Source of the DNA: Leptobrachium leishanense
Lineage: Eukaryota; Chordata; Amphibia; Anura; Megophryidae
Assembly: GCA_009667805.1 (NCBI GenBank)
Contig: CM019066.1
Coordinates: 115,806,190-115,870,189 of the forward strand
Length of the DNA stretch: 64,000 nucleotides
Direction: 5' to 3'
Below the pieces are notes generated by a model that saw only the letters and a list, made by a program, of their open reading frames with translations, was not told where the DNA came from and did not search any database. Made by a program: the position numbers and the translations under genes. The number at the start of each line of letters is the position of its first letter. Position 1 is the first letter of the stretch. Shown in pieces: positions 34,501 to 44,663 of this stretch.

Positions 34501-34999
34501 ATGGGATGCACAGAGCTGGTTGCCACTGACACTACAACTCCCTTGTCTACTCCTGCCCGCTGCTGCCGTCCTTTTCCATCCATTCTTCTGGACCCTCAAG
34601 GAAACCCTAATCCAGTGGTATTGGAGGGCAATCTTCCACTGGTGGCTTGGACAATTTCCGGGGACCCTGCATGCTACCAGGCTTATCAGCTGCGGCTCGC
34701 TCCCTATTATGGGAATCCTGGACTTCTTGCCCGCAAAAATGTTACGCCTGGGGAAATTTGGTGTGGTTGGTGTGTGCCTGATCCTGCTACAGCCCCTCTA
34801 ATTTGTTGGCGAGCCTTTCCACGGCCGGCAAGTCCTATCATCACCTGGTTCCGCTCGACCATCTCGGTGGCTCACGCTCCCCTGGGTGGCGTTTCTGTGT
34901 GTTGTCTCCTCAAGGGCGTTAGGCTCGCTCGCCCGCCGGCCCCAAATAATATACTCACTTTTGGGATGTGTGCTTGTTTTGGAGTTCCTGCGTAACTGG

Positions 35000-35525
35000 C
35001 CAGATACTACTCGCTGTTCCTGCGTCAGCTCTTGATGTATTCTAACCATCATTTTGTGTTTGGGGTCCTTTAGACGTGTTTTGGATGCTAGAGCCTTCGA
35101 TGCGCACGCTATGGTTTTTCTCTCCTAAGGGAGTCGTTTTTCACGCTTACTAGATGTACAAAAACCCCTTTTTCTAAGGTTTTCTACCCTATGTGTTGCT
35201 AGGTGCGTTACGAACCTCTCCCACTTAGGCTCTTTGCGCTCCCCTCCGGTTGGCCAGCTCTTGGTCTCCTATGTTTCCACTTACAATCCTGTTTCCTCGC
35301 CTACACTTTCTGAGGGGTCCCTGGCTGCTCTCCCTAGCAGGTGTTGCTCCTCACTTCGGCGCTGACTCCGTGCGGGGTGCAGTGGCTTCTTCTGTTGCGG
35401 TCGCCGGCGGCTCCCTGTCCGACATACTCGGCTGCTGATTGTTCTAGGGCGGTCACCTTTCGTACCTTTTATTTTCGCCCTCGTTCTCATGCATCTGGGC
35501 TCTGGTGCAGCTTTAAAACTGCAAA
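35000..35525 (+). pseudogene. DIRS tyrosine recombinase, C-terminal relic
   Basis: The frame 35250-35520 holds HFGADSVRGAVASSVAVAGG, then SLSDILGC-DCSRAVTFRTFYFRP. This fits the C-terminal box of DIRS recombinases (HxxR then a distant Y): the Arg in SVRG and the Tyr in TFYF are kept, but the His position is Asp. A frame break separates it from the upstream LLVSYVSTYNPVSSPTLS. Earlier YR sequence (35000-35240) is riddled with stops. Confidence 0.85.
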
Positions 35526-35635
35526 ATATGAAGCCTCCTGACTTGATATAAAATTGTGGATTATTCCAGCCTTGGTGTTAGAATAATCTTAATTTTAATA
35601 AAGACAGGAGGCGAATATTTTTCCCGCCCGCCCAT
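35525..35635. repeat. DIRS internal complementary region
   Basis: Complement of the left element end (30935-30965) directly followed by the complement of the right element end (about 36340-36408). It is the template arrangement DIRS elements use to complete their ends. Confidence 0.88.
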
Positions 35636-35659
35636 ACCCGGGATTGCTCACATTGTACC

Positions 35660-35820
35660 GGATTTACTGCTATATTTGATTAAAAAAAAAAATAATAAAA
35701 AATAATAAAAAAAAATAATAATAATATATAAATAAATAAATAAATAAAAAATAAATTAAATAAAAAAAATAAAATAAATTATAATAATAATAATAAAAAA
35801 TAAATAAATTTTGAATAAAG
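35660..35820. repeat. A-rich (AAT/AAAT)n tract
   Basis: Imperfect AAATAAATAAT run between the internal complementary region and the right arm of the DIRS element. Confidence 0.85.
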
Positions 35821-36481
35821 GATGTAATTTACGTATCTACACTTCTTCGACTTTTGTCCATTATTGTCTAACTATTTTTCATTCCCCTTAGTAGGGTTTG
35901 CATGTCTCATTGGCCTAGCCTACGGCTACTGTCTCATAATTGATTTAACTATTGATAATTCTTCGCTTTGACTGGTCAGTTAGTTAACTGTTGATTGTCA
36001 AGCCTCCATCACATGGTACTTTCACGTATCCTCTGCTTTCTCCGTAGCTTGATTTGCTTCTGCGGCCCTGTTGGTCTCCCATCGTTTCGGACGCCCGTTG
36101 GCTTCCAGTTCTGCGACTGACCATCTCGTTGACTCCTACCTAGTCTTGGCTTTCACCTCTTCAGTTTCCGGGTTCTTCCGATTTCTGGAATTTCTACTTC
36201 ACGTCTCTCCTGCTCGTTCGGCATACAAGAAAAGAGGGCGTGGCTAAGGACTTACTACACTCTTGTTGTTGATTGGTTACTGCTGTTGCTATGTAAACTT
36301 TCCTTGCTGCTGATGTTTTAGTAAAGAAAAGAGAATGCAAAATATTCGCCTCCTGTCTTTATTAAAATTAAGATTATTCTAACACCAAGGCTGGAATAAT
36401 CCACAATTCTATGCTATGTTATGCTTACTTCTGGTACTTAATAAAACTTTACATTGAAAAAAAAAAGAAAGCTGAGCCCGG

Positions 36482-37440
36482 GCACCTCGCAGGGAACTCT
36501 CCCTGTGCCTACCTGGACCTTCCCCCAGAACAGTAGAATGTACAGAGTGGCATGTGGGGGGAGGGATCAGGGTCTGAATAAGCGTGTGTGATGTGTCTTT
36601 AGGGAGGCAGGGTTTGTGTCACTTTGCGATGTGGGTCAGAGCCTGTTTAAGTTTGTGTGTCAATGCGTGTCTGTGTCTGTCAGTGTCTTTGTGATTATGT
36701 GTCTCTGTTGTTTTCTGTCAGTGTATAAAAAAGTTTACTGTCGCTAAAACTACCATATTCTCACGTCAAAAACATTTTTTGGTTCAACATATTTTTAGGC
36801 CCATCTGACGTGTCTGCGTGTGTCTTTGTCAGTTAACAAAAGGAAAAGAAAGCAAGGCACTCCAATCAAATTATTATTATCCAATCAAACATTTATTCAG
36901 GAGATCTACTCAGTGACGTTTATGGTCTTTGAAGCAGCCATATCAAACTGGGTGAATTGTGTAGGCAGAGTGTTTGGCCGCTCTGCATCGCAAAAGCACC
37001 AATCAATTCTTAATGCTTTGAAAAATACTTTTGAGTGCATAATCATTTTCCTGTATCGCAATCTAGAGACTTTGATAATGTCTGTATTTCTGTCACTATC
37101 TGAGTTTATCCATCAGATTCTTTGTCAATGTCTGTCTCCGTCAGTGTCTTTGCTTATGTCTGTGAAAATAGATTTATCTGCTATAAAGATATGCAATATA
37201 ATGTTCTAAAATGAAATCAAAGACGAATGCAGCCTGTTACAACGTGGAGGTCATAAAGGAGCCGCCTATATAAATCCACAAATAATTCAGCTCAACTGGA
37301 GCCTATTTCAGGCTCAAAAAAAGTTTCTGCTGCGCCGAACTATTACAGATGAATGTAGGTATATATTTTTCAAATTTGAAGTTTATTTAAGATTTTCAAA
37401 ATATAATCCCATAGTGTAGAGAAAAGAAGAGGGGGGATAC
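36482..37440. other. Degenerate TG-rich tract flanking the L1 target
   Basis: Irregular TGTCTCTGTCAGTGTCTTTG-type repetition at 36630-36740, 37080-37160 and again at 39200-39290. 36838-36940 ('gcaaggcactcc' then 'catttattcaggagatctac' then 'cagtgacgttta') resembles the retroelement ends in the 3021 palindrome. No gene seen. Confidence 0.55.
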
Positions 37441-37449
37441 AAATTGGTG

Positions 37450-38900
37450 CACAATTTACACAATCAAAACACATAGTTACAGAAAAGGAGCATGCAAGAA
37501 AATATGAACTGTTTATCTTCGTTCAAATAGGGCAGATTGAAGTGCTGTAAATATGGGACAATGTTTTGTAGTATTGGGGTCTTGGTCTAGATTATATAAG
37601 GTATGATAATATTCAGCAAAACAATCTGTTATCTGTTGAGGTTGGTATACATATTTCCCTTGAGTCGATTGACGTCTCTCTATCCTTGCTTTCCTATGGC
37701 GACCCCTCAGCCTGTTAGCTAACATTTTACTGGCTTTGTTACTATAGAGGTAAATGTTAGATTTGAGCCTGTGTGTAGCCCATGCATATTTCTGCTTGTC
37801 TAATGTCCTAAACTGAGTGCGTAAGGAAGCCAAAGTATCCATCAAGTCTGGGGTAGGGGCAATACTATGTAGGTGAGTATGTTTTCCAAGGTCAGATAGG
37901 AGTGACAGTCTGTGTTCTGTCTGGAGTTTCCGGTAGTGGGATCCCCATTTTATGAATGTTCCCCTAATCACAGCCTTATGGGATTGACACGAAGTGGAAG
38001 GGGATACCTCTGGTCCAGAATATCCATGGAAATATTGGAACAACACCCGCTGCACCTCCTTCACTACCTCCGGGTGAGACAACAGACTCGTTCACTCTCC
38101 ATGGTGATCTTTTGTAGTGGGTTTATTGGTCAGGGCATAGTCAGATCATACAATCTGTCCTATACCACAACTTTGCACCTAGGGCAGTATGTCTTTGTCT
38201 TCAAGGAAATAATCCAGTCTAGAATACTGTTACGTTCTGGGTCTCTGGCTCCCCCTCTGGCATAGGTTCACATTGCTCTTCAGGACTTTCTTTTTCTTTT
38301 TTGGACTTCAAGCCATGGATTCACACCTGGACTCAATTATTTATTACTCATGTGCTTAAAAGCAGGCAGCGCCCAAAGAAGGACGCTGCCTCATTTGTTT
38401 TCTGGAGCTCATGGTGTTAGGTACTGTTTCTGATTCAAGCCTCTAGTTTATTCATGTTCTGGTCTGGTCTAGTCTGTTTTGTTTCCCTCTTTTTTAGTTT
38501 TAGCCTCATTCTGATCCTGATTATGTTCTCACTGCTCTTGTATTATTTGTCAGGTATAGTCTAGTATTCATTGCATATTTAGTTCAGGTCTGTTTCCCTT
38601 TCTGCTTATGTTTTGCTAAGTTCCCTGGTCTCTAGTTTCATGCATATTTAGTTCTGGATATCTGCTCTGTTTATATTGGTTCCTCTTTTGTTTCTTAGTG
38701 TAGTAAATAAATTCCTTTATTTACTCTTTTCTCGCTTTATGTCTGTTCATGTCTAGTCACTGCAAAATAGCTCACACTCTCCTGTCCATGTCTAGTCAGG
38801 TCCCCCCAGTCGTTACAAATACGTATGATGTGTATGAGAAAAGAATAAATAATCTACCTCTTCCGGATGGAGCACTCGCCCCATGTCATAAAGCTGGAAA
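37450..38900 (-). pseudogene. L1 ORF2 fragment (EN to RT linker), interrupted
   Basis: The frame 38082-37513 on minus gives the linker between endonuclease and RT: LSHPEVVKEVQRVLFQYF, QKYAWATHRLKSNIYLYSNK, SKMLANRLRGRHRKARI, ITDCFAEYYHTLYNLDQD. Upstream, with frame shifts, is the endonuclease end (RLDYFLEDKDILP) and, beyond the solo LTR, FQLYDMGRVLHPEEVDYLFF and SHTHHTYS. Removing 38228-38817 and one 5-bp duplicate makes HTYSRLDYFL continuous, as in intact L1. Both ends truncated. Confidence 0.88.
38228..38817. mobile_element. Solo LTR with AATAC duplication
   Basis: 590 bp, begins TGTTACGTTC, ends CGTTACA, flanked by AATAC at 38223-38227 and 38818-38822. 5-bp TSDs fit gypsy-type elements. 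The interior is T-rich with repeated 'tctggtctggtctagtctg'-like words. Left by recombination between the two LTRs of a full element, an inference from structure. Confidence 0.9.
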
Positions 38901-39946
38901 TCTGCAAATATATCTGCTGAGATTGTTTAATCCTTTGCCGCCTCGCGGCGTGCTATGCCTTCCATGTGGTGGGTGGTCCTTGAAGACACGGAGCATAGTG
39001 GTATGCCCTGTTGACATCAATAGGCTGCCTCAGCCCATCCCCGCAGCCGGCACATGCTGTGCACTGTTGGCTGCTGTAAGACGGCCTGAACTCAGGACGT
39101 TCCCCTGCAGCCATTGACGCGCGTCACTCATCAGTTGCATGGATGGGCCGCATCAGAGGCCCGCAGCAGCACCTGTCTCTGTGCATTTCAGCATATTTTA
39201 TTTTCTGTTTCTCTTGGTGTCCATAAATGTCTATGCCTATGCGTGACTCTGTTAGTGTCTCTATATTTTTGCCAGTATCTTTATCAGTCACTCTGGTAAA
39301 AACAAAAAAAAAAAGTATAATTAATCAAATATACTAATATGCTTCAACTCTTGCAGACACTCATTTTAATTTCATCCACGAGCGACGTGATCTTGCCAAG
39401 TTGGGAGCCCACCACACCACACCGGCGCAGAGTCTCCGCTCAAAGGGGCGGCGAAATCCCTCTAAACACCACAAAAAATAATGGAGCACGGTTAGTTGAT
39501 TCTCCTACTAATAAAATACACACCTTGGCAGCTGGAGTCCTGCTCATTTTAATTTATGATCATTAAAAAAAAACAGTATTTGGTAATCATAAGTGTGTAC
39601 AGACAATTAATATGGTGTGCACATATATTACATTTATTACTTAAAATTATAAATTTTTATGTTTTATCATTAACCAAATAAACAGAAAAGTTTAGGTCAG
39701 CACCTAAAAGGTTGAATGCAGGAGCAATTAACTGAACAGGCACTCCCTCCTGCGTACAGCTATAATTATATTCACTAATCAAGCTGGGGTTGAATAGAAT
39801 TGGTTTTATATGGTGAGAGCTATTGGATGAGGGAGTTTGACCATAGCCTGGTGTGGTCGGGGAGGGGAAATGGGAAGATTTTATCGCAGATGGCGCTAAA
39901 GGTCTAAGGTGGCCTGATTCCAAGTTAGAATAGAAGGCCTTCCAGG
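38901..39946. other. No gene recognised
   Basis: Mixed sequence with a short TG-rich repeat (39200-39290) and an A run at 39301-39315. Open frames lack any recognisable motif. Confidence 0.5.
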
Positions 39947-40684
39947 TAGGGATGTGCGTTTTGTTTCGTACCGATTAGTTTTTCTCACGAAACGGGGCAA
40001 TTCGGTGCTTCGGATTCGTCCGACGTTCTGAACCGGACCGGCAACAAAATACACACCGTCCGAAATATTTCCCGATACGAAAACGAAAAAGTTTGTTATT
40101 TCATATGGAAATTTGTAAAATCGCAAGTAATTTTCTTTCTATTCGCGATTTCTGTTCAGTTTCGGACAACGTATTTTCATATCGTTTCGAGTCCGTTTTG
40201 GTTCCGTTGCTGATTTCGTAATTTCATATCGTTAGTCACTTTTTTCACTTGTTCCAGTGATTTCTTTCTGCATTAATAATATATTTATTTTAAATATTTA
40301 ATTAGCTTTTCCCTAAATCCCCAGTCTAACAGTACAAGATATTGATATTTTATATGATTAAATAAAGTTGTGCAATGCATATTCATAAGAAAAAAAGGAT
40401 CTTTCATAAAAAACGATACATCCGAAGGAACGAATTGGCAGGATTACCGTATCGACTGAAATATCGGAGCATCCGAAATATCATATGTCTAAAGTCAAAA
40501 CGAACATCCGAGAACAAGGATGGACCCTTTGAAACGAAGAGAACAGACGATCCGAAAGACCGAAATTCCCCGATTTCACGAAACAAAAATCAATACAAAA
40601 CACGAGCCGAAACGATCCGAAACTAAACTTTTGAAAAACTGAACATGCCGAAACGAAACGAAAAAAAACGCATGCACATCTCTA
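39947..40684. mobile_element. TTCG-rich hAT MITE, copy 2
   Basis: 738 bp with ends TAGGGATGTGCG and the complement of TAGAGATGTGCATGCG. Perfect CTTCCAGG duplications at 39939-39946 and 40685-40692. The interior is of the cgaa/ttcg type, more diverged from the other four copies. Confidence 0.92.
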
Positions 40685-40692
40685 CTTCCAGG

Positions 40693-41308
40693 TAGGGGAA
40701 AAACAACCAATATCGATTCAGAAAACGTGACATTAAAAGAAAATTACCATTTTAGTGAAAAATATAGAACCATAGAAACATTTACCATTTAGGGAAATCG
40801 AGAGTAGTTCTTGGAAAGTTCATTATGTAAATAAAATCGCAGTCTTACAGCCATAGTATACAGAAATTAATTTGAAAATAAATGGGTATTAATCTAAACA
40901 TACATAAAACATAACAAGCTGTGAAACTAAATGCCAAGATCATAGAGCAAACACCAGGGTGTCTGTGGAAGTTTGTTTCCCCATTTATTTGGTTTTATTA
41001 TTCGAACTACTGGCATCCATTTGGCACGGGTTCTGTGACAAGGTGGAAAGCAGATGCATTTAATCGAAAAGGGAATATATTTTCTATCTGGAGATTAAAG
41101 CAATGAATATTTTATATCTGTAATGAGGAAACCATCCAAAGCTAAATTAAGGTCAAGCAACGTATTCTGGACAAAGCTTCTGCATTCTCAAAGGCTTCAT
41201 GCAACATGAAAACCAAATTAAGTAGATAGAATAAATGAGATGTGTTCACTCAGCACCTAAACACAATTTAGAATTGTGAATGTAGATACGGTTCTGTTTA
41301 ATATAATA
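40693..41308. other. No gene or repeat recognised
   Basis: AT-rich spacer; nothing supported on either strand. Confidence 0.5.
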
Positions 41309-41877
41309 CAGGGTGTCCATAAAGTCTCTTTACAATTTCAAAAATGTATTACAAAGGCAATTGATGAGATATCTTCATCAGCTTTGTTCCATGTACTCAG
41401 TGGTTATCAAGGTTTTTATCACATTGCATTCGTATATATTTCAGGTACCCTGTTGATGAATGAAGTAGTGTTAAATGAACCCCGTTGAACATTTCCAGAC
41501 CGGTGGATTCAAAGGGGTGGCCCAATTCCCTGGCCACCTCATTCACCAGATATCACTCCCCTTGACTTCTTTCTATGAGGTTATGTTAAAGATATCGTGT
41601 ATCAAACAAAGGTACGGGACATCACTAATCTAAAGTAGAGGATCACTGATGCCATTGCCACCACTGATGAGGGTATGTTACAGCAAACAAGGCAAGAAAT
41701 CGAGTATCGTATTGATGTGCTTCATGCAACTAATGGTGCCCATATAGAGGTGTATTAAATGAGGCAAAAAAACTTAAATGTATCTGTCTAATTTTGTAAT
41801 AATTTTCACTTATCTGCCTTTTCTTTTGCCTTTGTAACAATTTTTTGAAATTGTAAAGAGACTTTATGGACACCCTA
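41309..41877 (+). pseudogene. Mariner-like deletion derivative, copy 2
   Basis: Ends CAGGGTGTCCATAAAGTC and its complement, as in the 24922 element. Keeps part of the transposase 3' end (near 41500-41757: WPNSLATSFTRYHSP-like, VKDIVYQTKVRDI-like, NGAHIEVY then stop). Not a fold-back, so it shows the parental order. Confidence 0.85.
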
Positions 41878-41879
41878 TA

Positions 41880-42501
41880 TGTCAGGCTCGCGCCAGGATG
41901 GAGCAAATCAGGCAGACACAGGAAGCAGTATAAGTATATTAAGTGTATTCTCAAGGTAAGCACACAGCAACAGTCTTATATACACTTGCAGAATACTGAA
42001 AACAAATAGACAAGTCCTTCTTCACAAAGGTAGTCTCTTCTGCTGGACCAGGGATAGTGGGCTAGGTAGTGTTCCCAAGTAGGAACCAGGAGCTCTTCAC
42101 AAAAGGTACCTTGAACACAGATAGCCACAGGTGTAGTCTGGATACGCCAGGGATAGTGGGCTATGCAGTGTCCACTGCTGACAAGATCCACGGCCTGGAA
42201 CCAGGAGCTCTTCGCAAAAGGTCTTGATGTAACGCAGGCAGATGAATAAGGAATACTTAGAATAGTAATAACAGTACAGAGGAATGTTGGGAATAGACAG
42301 ACTCAGGGAGAGGCGGCTCACAACTCCTCACAAGTAAAGGGCGGGAACACAAAATGAGAGAGCCCTGATAGAAGGGTGTGTACAGGTTTTATGCACACCA
42401 CACACCAGATCAGAGCAGGAATTAACCCTAAAGTGCTACAGACAGGCAGAGAATGGAAAGCCAGAATGGTCATAGCAGGTTCCCAGGGCTGAGGCATGAC
42501 A
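41880..42501 (-). repeat. 3' LTR (in element orientation)
   Basis: 622 bp. Lacks 47-48 bp present in the other LTR (the tcatggcgtggcc...cgctggggg segment near 43892-43940); the deletion is bounded by GGAG on both sides in the longer copy. Contains a doubled sub-repeat (ccagggatagtgggcta and ccaggagctcttc, twice) and, on minus, a TATA-like cataaaacc near 42385. Confidence 0.9.
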
Positions 42502-42574
42502 GTACCTCCCTCCTTACAAGGTGCACTCTGGGCACCTAGGGCATAGGCTAGAACCAGGAGTAGCTAGGAGGTCA

Positions 42575-43897
42575 TCACCACCCATCAGAGTCCGAGTCAG
42601 TGTCATCATAAATGTCTCCTTGGGCAAGCAGGGCCTGCTCAAAGATTTCAAGGTCCTCTTTATGGACCAACGTTCCATTAGATGCCCAAACACAACCATC
42701 AGGAGTAGGGATGTCCACAGGTGGAACGGGCATGAGAGGTGTACAGGTGATGACCTCCGCAATGATGAGCGATGGGCCCCTCTCCTTGGCTGCCAACCGT
42801 TGCTCATAGGCAGCAAGATCTGAATCAGGAATAATGAAGCCATCAGAGGCTATAGAAAAAGTCCTGACATCCTTATGAGAACAAGAAACGGTTCTATCAG
42901 GCAGAGCGTCACAGCCATGTATAATGTTGAGTTCTGAGACTTGCTCTCCTGGACCACCTCTAGGGTGCTTGGCAGTCTGGATAGGAGATACGTGGGTCAC
43001 ACCCACCTCCATAGGTACCTGGGGTTCAGGTTCCATAACCATGGGTTCTGTGTCAATGAGCTCAGTAGGCAGGATCTCTATGGACCCAGAAGGGTCTGGG
43101 GTCAAGACCTCCATGTCTTCAGCATCGGATTCATCCTCTGTACCCTCCTCCTCCGAAGAGACATCACAGAAAACAGACCTCCTTAGTACAGGGGATCGAC
43201 GAGGCTTGCCAATGTTGGTAGCCTGGCGAGGCTTAGCAACTGCCTGACGTGACTTAACTGGGCGAGACTTGGCAGCGACCGGAGTCTGGTGTGATTTGGC
43301 AGTGGCCTGGTGAGTCTTGCGTGGCACAGGAGTAGCGGCTGGAGTCTTGCGTGGCACAGGAGCATCGGCTGGGGTCTTGCGTGGCACAGGAGCAGCGGCT
43401 GGAGTCTTGCATGGCACAGGAGCAGCGGCTGGAGTCTTGCATGGCACAGGAGCAGTGGCTGGAGTTCGGCATGGCACATGAGCAGCGGCTGGAGTCTGGC
43501 GTGGTACAGGGGCAGCGGCTGGAGTCTGGCATGGTACAGAGGCAGCGGCTGGAGCCTGGCGTGGCTTGATTGGGCAGAAATCAATTTTGTGCCGATCTGA
43601 CCCGCAGTAGAAACATAAATTCAGCCTCCTACGCCTCTCTCTCTGCGATTCCACAGGAGGTGCCTGAGCTCTGCATGCAGGTGGAGAGCGAATAGATTCA
43701 GCTGGTTGCTGTGAAGTGCTGTTTACTGGTGAAGGCCTGACAGGACCAGGACGAGAAGTAAAGAAGTCCCTCCAATCCCACACCCTCTCCAGCAATAGGA
43801 ACAGCTGATCAACGATGTCTTCCAGTGCAGTTACTTCCCCCACGGGCCTGGTGTTTGGCTCTCTCATTATGTCAGGCTCGCGCCAGGATGGAGTCAT
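42575..43897 (-). CDS. Gag-like protein with zinc knuckle and Pro/Ala repeats
   Basis: An uninterrupted 440-codon frame that fills the element interior. Residue 1 lies inside the 5' LTR; M11 (43867) is the first Met in the internal region and a plausible true start. After a short segment with DIVDQLFLLLERVWDWRDFF comes a CCHC zinc knuckle, CFYCGSDRHKIDFCP (residues about 94-108). Next are about ten 10-residue repeats of the type KTPAAAPVPC/R, then a basic KSRQAVAKPRQA stretch, an acidic EEEGTEDESDAEDME segment, and a C-terminal part ending DTDSDSDGW. The knuckle binds nucleic acid in retroelement gag proteins. No capsid-like domain could be recognised by eye. Exact function unknown. Confidence 0.85.
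   Translation of the reverse strand: MTPSWREPDIMREPNTRPVGEVTALEDIVDQLFLLLERVWDWRDFFTSRPGPVRPSPVNSTSQQPAESIRSPPACRAQAPPVESQRERRRRLNLCFYCGSDRHKIDFCPIKPRQAPAAASVPCQTPAAAPVPRQTPAAAHVPCRTPATAPVPCKTPAAAPVPCKTPAAAPVPRKTPADAPVPRKTPAATPVPRKTHQATAKSHQTPVAAKSRPVKSRQAVAKPRQATNIGKPRRSPVLRRSVFCDVSSEEEGTEDESDAEDMEVLTPDPSGSIEILPTELIDTEPMVMEPEPQVPMEVGVTHVSPIQTAKHPRGGPGEQVSELNIIHGCDALPDRTVSCSHKDVRTFSIASDGFIIPDSDLAAYEQRLAAKERGPSLIIAEVITCTPLMPVPPVDIPTPDGCVWASNGTLVHKEDLEIFEQALLAQGDIYDDTDSDSDGW
43308..43566 (-). repeat. 30-bp coding tandem repeat in the gag-like ORF
   Basis: About eight and a half units of 30 bp containing cacaggagcagcggctggag, in frame, giving the decapeptide repeat. Unit-to-unit changes are few and often alter the codon before Lys (Arg/Cys switch). 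Confidence 0.92.
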
Positions 43898-44539
43898 GGC
43901 GTGGCCTTATGTTTATTTTCCCAGACGCTGGGGGAGAGCAAATCAGGCAGACACAGGAAGCAGTATAAGTATATTAAGTGTATTCTCAAGGTAAGCACAC
44001 AGCAACAGTCTTATATACACTTGCAGAATACTGAAAACAAATAGACAAGTCCTTCTTCACAAAGGTAGTCTCTCCTGCTGTACCAGGGATAGTGGGCTAG
44101 GTAGTGTTCCCCAAGTAGGAAAAAGGAGCTCTTCACAAAAGGTACCTTGAACACAGATAGCCACAGGAGTAGTCTGGATACGCCAGGGATAGTGGGCTAT
44201 ACAGTGTCCACTGCTGACAAGATCCACAGGCCTGGAACCAGGAGCTCTTCGCAAAAGGTCTTGATGTAACGCAGGCAGATGAATAAGGAACACTTAGAAT
44301 AGCAATAACAGTACAGAGGAATGTTGGGAATAGACAGACTCAGGGAGAGACGGCTCACAACTCCTCACAAGTAAAGGGCAGGGAACACAAAATGAGAGAG
44401 CCCTGATAGAAGGGTGTGTCCAGGTTTTATGCACACCACACACCAGATCAGAGCAGGAATTAACCCTAAAGTGATACAGACAGGCAGAGAATGGAAAGCC
44501 AGACTAGTCATAGCAGGTTCCCAGGACTGAGGCATGACA
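43870..44539 (-). repeat. 5' LTR (in element orientation)
   Basis: 670 bp; by eye about 16-18 single-base differences from the other LTR over about 620 aligned bases, plus the 47-48 bp segment. That is low divergence against most repeats in the window. Confidence 0.9.
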
Positions 44540-44663
44540 CTATACATATAGATTACATATTTCACAGTGAATTTTGGTAGTTTTATACAATTATAACATG
44601 GGATATATTCTCCATTTCCCATAGGAAGTAGTGGATCATAAAGGGAATCTAAGCCAGATTTAT

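Larger units (their letters stand above)
30935..36408 (+). mobile_element. Full-length DIRS-type YR retrotransposon
   Basis: About 5.47 kb with DIRS architecture. Inverted terminal repeats: 30950-31079 against 36226-36358, sharing ttactaaaacatcagcagga and its complement. An internal complementary region at about 35525-35630 contains the complements of both outermost ends joined: gcctcctgacttgatataaa from the left end, and the 'ccagccttggtgttagaat' block from the right end. Inside, in order, are a tandem-repeat leader, a gag-like start, RT, RNase H and a tyrosine recombinase, all decayed. Inserted in L1 sequence. Confidence 0.92.
27602..36481 (+). mobile_element. L1 insertion with nested elements and 16-bp TSD
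   Basis: AGAAAGCTGAGCCCGG occurs at 27602-27617 and again at 36466-36481. The second copy is directly preceded by AATAAA (36440-36445) and an A-rich tail (36457-36466). The sequence after the first copy (27618) is a 5' UTR followed by L1 ORF1. So one L1 retrotransposition event spans the interval, and its body was later invaded by the 29466 repeat, a TTAACCCC MITE and a complete DIRS element. Most of ORF2 is absent. Confidence 0.88.
41880..44539 (-). mobile_element. Complete gag-only LTR retrotransposon
   Basis: Two LTRs in direct orientation (41880-42501 and 43870-44539), both starting TGTCAGGCTCGCGCCAGG and ending GGCATGACA. They flank 1368 bp, and CTATA is duplicated on both sides (41875-41879 and 44540-44544). 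The coding strand is minus. A polypurine tract (aaggagggaggtac on minus) sits next to the 3' LTR at 42502-42515. No recognisable primer-binding site follows the 5' LTR: the ORF starts there almost at once. No protease, RT, RNase H or integrase is present. Confidence 0.93.

Noticed and set aside
33958..34995. 345-codon frame considered as a single intact gene
   Set aside because: Only its first part matches DIRS RT/RNase H. The rest reads in the wrong frame for the recombinase, so its openness is partly chance.
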